Shown here one piece after another: positions 5,114 through 5,121 of a DNA stretch of 5,121 bases (within the stretch, counting starts at the first letter, position 1; every line of letters starts with the position of its first letter). Source of the stretch: Nanobdellota archaeon (GTDB lineage: Archaea > Nanobdellota > Nanobdellia > Woesearchaeales > GW2011-AR9); contig JAHJDQ010000206.1 in NCBI GenBank assembly GCA_018812355.1, positions 1 to 5,121 of the forward strand, given 5' to 3'. Below the pieces are notes generated by a model. It ran no database searches and was not told the origin of the DNA. It was given only the letters and a program-made list of their open reading frames with translations. Both the position numbers and the translations under genes were made by a program.

Positions 5114-5121
5114 AACTTAAT

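Overview
The window looks like a piece of an archaeal genome, most likely a small-genome DPANN lineage of the Woesearchaeota/Pacearchaeota kind. The evidence is a TATA-box promoter (TTTATAAA at 512-519) with no bacterial -35/-10 pair, a TTG start without a usable Shine-Dalgarno site, and AT-rich DNA. The protein is very large, exported and sequon-rich, and its 'TGLTVF' just after the membrane segment resembles a motif I associate with such archaea. The taxonomic call is inference; there is no rRNA or marker gene here.

Layout: (a) bases 1-121 are the last 39 codons and stop of a gene that begins before the window. (b) Bases 122-584 are non-coding and unusually rich in secondary structure. They hold five consecutive stem-loops (162-320), a T-tract (328-334), a 133-bp element with 15-bp inverted ends flanked by TA (358-490), and the promoter region of the next gene. 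(c) Bases 585-4994 are one intact gene for a 1,469-residue exported multidomain surface protein. (d) Bases 4995-5121 are non-coding, with A-tracts, a possible TATA box and a 7-bp inverted repeat.

The large protein reads, from the N-terminus: basic cytoplasmic tail, one membrane segment, disordered linker, two tandem jelly-roll (carbohydrate-binding-like) modules about 167 residues apart, and a roughly 245-residue region resembling an amidohydrolase-type enzyme domain. A proline-rich hinge, a fibronectin type III domain, a beta-rich domain with a Cys pair, an Ig-like domain and a conserved-looking C-terminal module follow. All ten cysteines fall into five local pairs, and about 55 N-glycosylation sequons cover the exported part.

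The partial gene at the left edge encodes almost the same C-terminus (116 of 121 bases identical, no gaps), and the similarity stops at the stop codon. The locus is therefore a tandem family of surface proteins with a shared 3' end, separated by palindromic intergenic DNA. Together they probably form part of the cell envelope and act in glycan or peptide binding, possibly degradation, or host-cell contact. No known defence or mobile-element protein is encoded here.
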